A stretch of 64,000 nucleotides of DNA from positions 372,001 through 436,000 of the forward strand of contig CAJNDS010002158.1 in the NCBI GenBank assembly GCA_905221605.1. Reading direction: 5' to 3'. Source of the DNA: Symbiodinium natans (Eukaryota; Sar; Dinophyceae; Suessiales; Symbiodiniaceae). Positions 60,592 to 64,000 of the stretch are shown piece by piece. Numbering within the stretch: the first letter of the stretch is position 1; each line of letters begins with the position of its first letter. The position numbers and the translations under genes are program-made. A model generated the notes under the pieces. It did no database searches, was not told the DNA's origin, and worked only from the letters and a program-made list of their open reading frames with translations.

Positions 60592-63500
60592 ATGATGGGT
60601 GGCTCTCAGAGTGTCACGCCGGAAGTGGAGGTGGAAGCCTCTGGGCCTACGATAGAGGACCCAGTTGGTGGAGAGGCGAGTGTTTCGCCAATGGTGGGCC
60701 CGTCGCTGGAGGAGGTGACGGTCCAGGAGCCAATTGGAGAGAAAGAGGTTCCATCAGCGGCTTCCTCGGGGGAAGTTCTTTTCCGTCATCCGGATCGGGA
60801 GGTGCCTTCGCCTACCGACTCCGAGAATTGGGGGCATTGGCGCCCCATTGCGGCGGACCCCGTGGAGCTTGGAGATTCCGATGTGCCGAGGATTACCCCA
60901 GTGGACACCACGCAGCCACCATCCATTCCGGGACAACACCTGACGGCCTTGCATCATGCTTTGCTTTTCGATATGAGGAGGAGGATTGCCGAGGCTGCCG
61001 AGCTTGGGGTCCATTTGTACCCCGAGCCTGGGGAACCAATGCCCCAGCTTTCCCATTATTATGGGCCCCCAGCAGACCCAAGTGCCATTTACGATTCACG
61101 ATTCCCTCGCCATGGCCGGGACCATAGGCGAGGCCTATGTGGTGCAGCAGCTGGGGTCTCCGGCGATTACTCGCCAGATCTTTGGTGGGTCTGCAACTTT
61201 GGTTCGTCCCAGCGAATATGCAGCCCCGACTCCGTGGCACTCGGTGCTTCCACGGTTTCCGGAAGGTCCACATCCACCACAGGTACTTCCCGAACCTGTG
61301 CAAGAAGAGGGTCGCCGTCCCAAAAGATTTCGGGAGGTGGCCACCTCCACTGTGGATCAAGACGTGGCTGCAGAAGAGCGCCTCCATCTTCTTCTCCAAG
61401 GCAAAGGCCTCTTCGAATGGGGGCTGAGGCCCCACGACGTCCTGTCAGCCATAGACAGGCTGGGCGCCGTTACCAAGGGCGCTGGAGGGCGCAACGATCG
61501 CCGAGAGCGCGAATGCTCCATAAGCGCAATGGGGTATCTTCAGCGGCTCCTCATCTGCTTGCGCGCCTTTATCAGTGCAAAGGCGGGGGAACGCCCGTTG
61601 TTGGCCCTTCACGAGCCGCGTCTCTTCGAGGGACCGCGCTTTACGCGGTATCGCGACGAACGGGTCGCGTGGGGCGAGCTCACTACGAGTTTGAGGCTTC
61701 GAACGGATGCTGCTTTAAAGTCGAAGGAGGCCAGCAATGCCCGCAGGTCCGCGCGAGATTCGCGCAGGAGGTTGAAGCCGAAGGCCCGTGCTGGTCCTGG
61801 TGGGTCTACATCAGACGATTCGAGCTCCACCTCCATTTCGGCCGACGAAGACCTCCATGGCGAAGGCCCCGAAGAGGCGCTGAGATTTTGCTTGAAGTGC
61901 CGGGAGGACAATATCTCCTTCCAAGAGGCCCTTTGCCTCCCTACGCCAGAGACGGCACCACCACCGATGGTGAAGCAAGCAGGAATGGGTGGTCGAGATC
62001 CTCCAGCTCCACCAATGGTTCCGGGAACTTCGGCTGCAACTCCGGGCCACCACGACGACGGGGACATGCCCCTGGAGCCACCTTCTCCGGCTTCAACAGC
62101 CCCACCTGGGGATTCCATCGGCCGCCTTCTTCTTGGTCTTGGACAGACGGGCACGGAGCGCTCGTTCGTTCTTCCGCCGCCGCCACCGGCGGTAAAGGCG
62201 ATGCCACGCCCCGCTTCGGGGCCCTCCATGCCAACGGTTCCCGAATCGGGAGCCCCATCTTCCAGCAGCTCGGCCAATGTCCCCAGCTTCGATGCGGTGG
62301 TGGCCGCCGCAAAAGAGACGATCAAGAAGGGATGAAGGGGATCCAGAACCGTGGGCCCGGCTTGGAATGTATCATAGCTTTCTTTTCTGTTCGGGATGGA
62401 GTCCTGGACTACGCCTACGCGGCGCACCGAATTTCCTTTCGAGAAGAAAACAAGGATGTGAGTGCGTGGTTTCGTTTTCTTGAAACACATGTGAGGCATG
62501 AGTTGTTTGAGCTTGCTTTGCCGCTTGAATTGCTTGAGCTTGAGCTTGCTTGTGCCCGAAACCCCTTTGAAACGCACCAAATCCCGAACCTTAACTTCAA
62601 CCCCAACCGAACCACCGCCAGCCTATACAGGAATGGTCTTGGGCCAGGACTGGATGTCATGGCCATCGTGGCCGTCTTGGGCTTCTGCAGTCTCTTGGGT
62701 GGTCTAGTGTTTTGGGGGTTCCACGTCTTGTTTGTCGAGTTTAAGAGGTGTTCCGTTGGAGAAAAGGATCGGAAGGTCTTTAGAGTGAGGCCGCGCAGGA
62801 AGGGCTGCAGTGTTAGGATCTTCTGTGGGGACCACTGGGTCCGAGTGCCTAGCTATAAGCAGTTTGTCTTGCGTAGGAAGGCCCCAAAACCCCAAACACG
62901 TACACGTTGCATGTTGAGCATGTTGTTTTGCAAGGCTTGCAGTGTGCTTGGGAGTGTTTGTGCTTGGCTTGGTGTGCTTGATCTTGTTGAAGAGGGCAAT
63001 GATGAGAGCCCGCCGGCGAGCAGTCCATTAGTGTGTCATCTGCGGATGATGCACAGAGGACTGCCAGTGCCGGGACAAGGGACTAAAGCTGAGCCCTTTG
63101 ATTTGGAAGCTCCTCGTGGTGGGGAGCCCGGGTCTTCGTCTTCAAGGGTCCCCGAAGGGGTTCCGTCACCGTCAAGTCCCGATTACGAGCCTTCTGAGGT
63201 TTCTGAAAGACCCCCCAAGCCTCCAGAGAATCCACCGGAACCACCGGACAGTGGAGAAGAAGGATCTTTTAGGATTCCGTTGTCCTCAACCGCCTTGTAT
63301 CATCATCGTGCTCAAGGCCATTTCCCTTATGATTCCAACTGTGACTCATGCTGTTCGTCGAAGGGTCGTGTCCCCGCGCGTCGCTTGCGTCGCCGTCTGC
63401 AAAAAGAGAATCAGACTGTTGGTCTTGATTTTTTCTTTTTCGGCAAGCTAAGAGTCCTGTTGATGACGCACCTGGGTTCCAGGTATACTGTCAGTCTGCC

Positions 63501-64000
63501 CGCACCGAACCTCGAAGATCCACAATTGCTTGCTAACATCAACAGAGTGCTGCGTGAGATGGGACTGGTAGGCAAAGCCGTGACGTTTCGAATGGATCAA
63601 GAAGGATCTATTATTGCTTTGGCGGAAAGACTGAGTAGGTCCCGAAACTGCCCCCACAGCGCAACCATTGTTGATGTGGTTCCAGGGTATAGGCCACAAG
63701 CCAAAGGCTCGATAGAACGACAAGTTGAATCGGTACGCCAAGGCTTCTGGGCTGTGTGGTTGGACTTGGAGCGCCAAATTGCTCTAAAGAAGTTCCCTGG
63801 TCAAGATGCAGAGCTGGGAAAGTACCAGCTTCCCTTAGGGGGTCTCTTGTGGCAAGCCTGTGTGTTCTATGTGTCGAGGTGTTACAATCTGTGGTCCTCG
63901 AGCCACGGTGACTCCACCACCAGCATTGATTTGCTGCACGAGGAAATAGCTCACCGAACTAGAACGCTTCCCTTTGGTTGTGTGGTTCAGGCAAAAGTTA
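60592..64000 (+). CDS. Copia-like Pol, partial (integrase, runs off the window)
   Basis: From tandem ATGs at 60592 the frame stays open to the window end, more than 1130 codons. It begins with acidic, Pro-rich sequence (MMGGSQSVTPEV). A Gly/Arg-rich stretch covers the nested ORF, then a hydrophobic stretch, and from about 63270 an HHCC finger (HRAQGHFPYDSNCDSC). The integrase core has D at 63427, D at 63595 and E at 63715. The D-D and D-E distances (56 and 40 residues) are the same as in the intact copia element, so this is a related family. RT and RNase H would lie beyond 64000. It is not known whether the copy is intact. Confidence 0.7.
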   Translation, partial: MMGGSQSVTPEVEVEASGPTIEDPVGGEASVSPMVGPSLEEVTVQEPIGEKEVPSAASSGEVLFRHPDREVPSPTDSENWGHWRPIAADPVELGDSDVPRITPVDTTQPPSIPGQHLTALHHALLFDMRRRIAEAAELGVHLYPEPGEPMPQLSHYYGPPADPSAIYDSRFPRHGRDHRRGLCGAAAGVSGDYSPDLWWVCNFGSSQRICSPDSVALGASTVSGRSTSTTGTSRTCARRGSPSQKISGGGHLHCGSRRGCRRAPPSSSPRQRPLRMGAEAPRRPVSHRQAGRRYQGRWRAQRSPRARMLHKRNGVSSAAPHLLARLYQCKGGGTPVVGPSRAASLRGTALYAVSRRTGRVGRAHYEFEASNGCCFKVEGGQQCPQVRARFAQEVEAEGPCWSWWVYIRRFELHLHFGRRRPPWRRPRRGAEILLEVPGGQYLLPRGPLPPYARDGTTTDGEASRNGWSRSSSSTNGSGNFGCNSGPPRRRGHAPGATFSGFNSPTWGFHRPPSSWSWTDGHGALVRSSAAATGGKGDATPRFGALHANGSRIGSPIFQQLGQCPQLRCGGGRRKRDDQEGMKGIQNRGPGLECIIAFFSVRDGVLDYAYAAHRISFREENKDVSAWFRFLETHVRHELFELALPLELLELELACARNPFETHQIPNLNFNPNRTTASLYRNGLGPGLDVMAIVAVLGFCSLLGGLVFWGFHVLFVEFKRCSVGEKDRKVFRVRPRRKGCSVRIFCGDHWVRVPSYKQFVLRRKAPKPQTRTRCMLSMLFCKACSVLGSVCAWLGVLDLVEEGNDESPPASSPLVCHLRMMHRGLPVPGQGTKAEPFDLEAPRGGEPGSSSSRVPEGVPSPSSPDYEPSEVSERPPKPPENPPEPPDSGEEGSFRIPLSSTALYHHRAQGHFPYDSNCDSCCSSKGRVPARRLRRRLQKENQTVGLDFFFFGKLRVLLMTHLGSRYTVSLPAPNLEDPQLLANINRVLREMGLVGKAVTFRMDQEGSIIALAERLSRSRNCPHSATIVDVVPGYRPQAKGSIERQVESVRQGFWAVWLDLERQIALKKFPGQDAELGKYQLPLGGLLWQACVFYVSRCYNLWSSSHGDSTTSIDLLHEEIAHRTRTLPFGCVVQAKV
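61061..62335 (+). CDS. Nested ORF in the +1 frame of the second copia-like element
   Basis: The ATG at 61061 (MGPQQTQVPFTIHDSL) gives 424 residues; a TTG at 60986 would add 25. The frame lies one base out of phase with the 60592-64000 frame, as in the intact element. It has a helical middle (DVAAEERLHLLLQGKGLFEW, SAMGYLQRLLICLRAFISAK), a Ser/Asp-rich acidic patch, then a Pro/Ser-rich tail, ending KETIKKG. No obvious sequence similarity to the nested protein of the intact element, but position, frame and overall design are alike. Confidence 0.5.
   Translation: MGPQQTQVPFTIHDSLAMAGTIGEAYVVQQLGSPAITRQIFGGSATLVRPSEYAAPTPWHSVLPRFPEGPHPPQVLPEPVQEEGRRPKRFREVATSTVDQDVAAEERLHLLLQGKGLFEWGLRPHDVLSAIDRLGAVTKGAGGRNDRRERECSISAMGYLQRLLICLRAFISAKAGERPLLALHEPRLFEGPRFTRYRDERVAWGELTTSLRLRTDAALKSKEASNARRSARDSRRRLKPKARAGPGGSTSDDSSSTSISADEDLHGEGPEEALRFCLKCREDNISFQEALCLPTPETAPPPMVKQAGMGGRDPPAPPMVPGTSAATPGHHDDGDMPLEPPSPASTAPPGDSIGRLLLGLGQTGTERSFVLPPPPPAVKAMPRPASGPSMPTVPESGAPSSSSSANVPSFDAVVAAAKETIKKG

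Noticed and set aside
61609-62580. 323-codon minus-strand frame opposite the second nested ORF
   Set aside because: Composition mirrors the plus-strand Pro/Ser-rich tail and no motif is visible; the plus-strand readings are more protein-like.

Overview
This 64 kb window looks like nuclear DNA of a dinoflagellate, most likely a Symbiodiniaceae-type alga. The evidence is scattered plant-type telomeric heptamers (TTTAGGG) in both orientations, long GC-rich intergenic stretches, two dinoflagellate-style non-LTR retrotransposon families, copia elements with very long polyproteins, and a partial match to the dinoflagellate spliced leader inside an LTR. No bacterial operons, rRNA or tRNA genes were recognised. 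Gene starts were chosen by ATG and protein-like content, because dinoflagellate promoters and poly(A) signals cannot be read reliably.

Layout. 1-4.0 kb: gene-poor, degenerate telomere-like repeats. 4.0-16.1 kb, minus strand: one large LINE-type retrotransposon with several upstream ORFs, an endonuclease plus reverse transcriptase ORF, then C2H2 zinc fingers, a helical domain and a C-terminal ubiquitin-specific-protease-like domain. 16.4-31.5 kb: mostly noncoding with interstitial telomeric arrays, one clear minus-strand gene (PARP-like, 19.9-21.5 kb), several possible small exons, and an unusual palindrome flanked by 116-bp direct repeats (27.5-27.9 kb). 31.5-35.8 kb, minus: a host-type gene built of SH3b-like plus helical modules, containing a nearly homogeneous 738-bp in-frame tandem repeat. 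35.9-41.3 kb: a graveyard of LINE fragments on both strands, including a RING-H2 piece. 41.4-47.4 kb: noncoding DNA, a decayed gag, and a 0.6-kb AGT microsatellite. 47461-56890: a young, apparently intact copia element on the minus strand, with 400-bp LTRs differing at one base. 56.9-64.0 kb: rearranged relatives of that copia element, with an inverted gag copy, an RT/RNase H scrap of another retroelement, a duplicated segment and an integrase that runs off the window.

Most of the coding DNA belongs to retrotransposons. The most notable pattern is that both copia elements keep a long polyprotein frame open while a second ORF of about 1.3-1.4 kb lies inside it in the same relative (+1) frame, between gag/protease and integrase. 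The LINE shows a similar arrangement upstream of its protease domain. This could be overprinting, programmed frameshifting or captured cargo.
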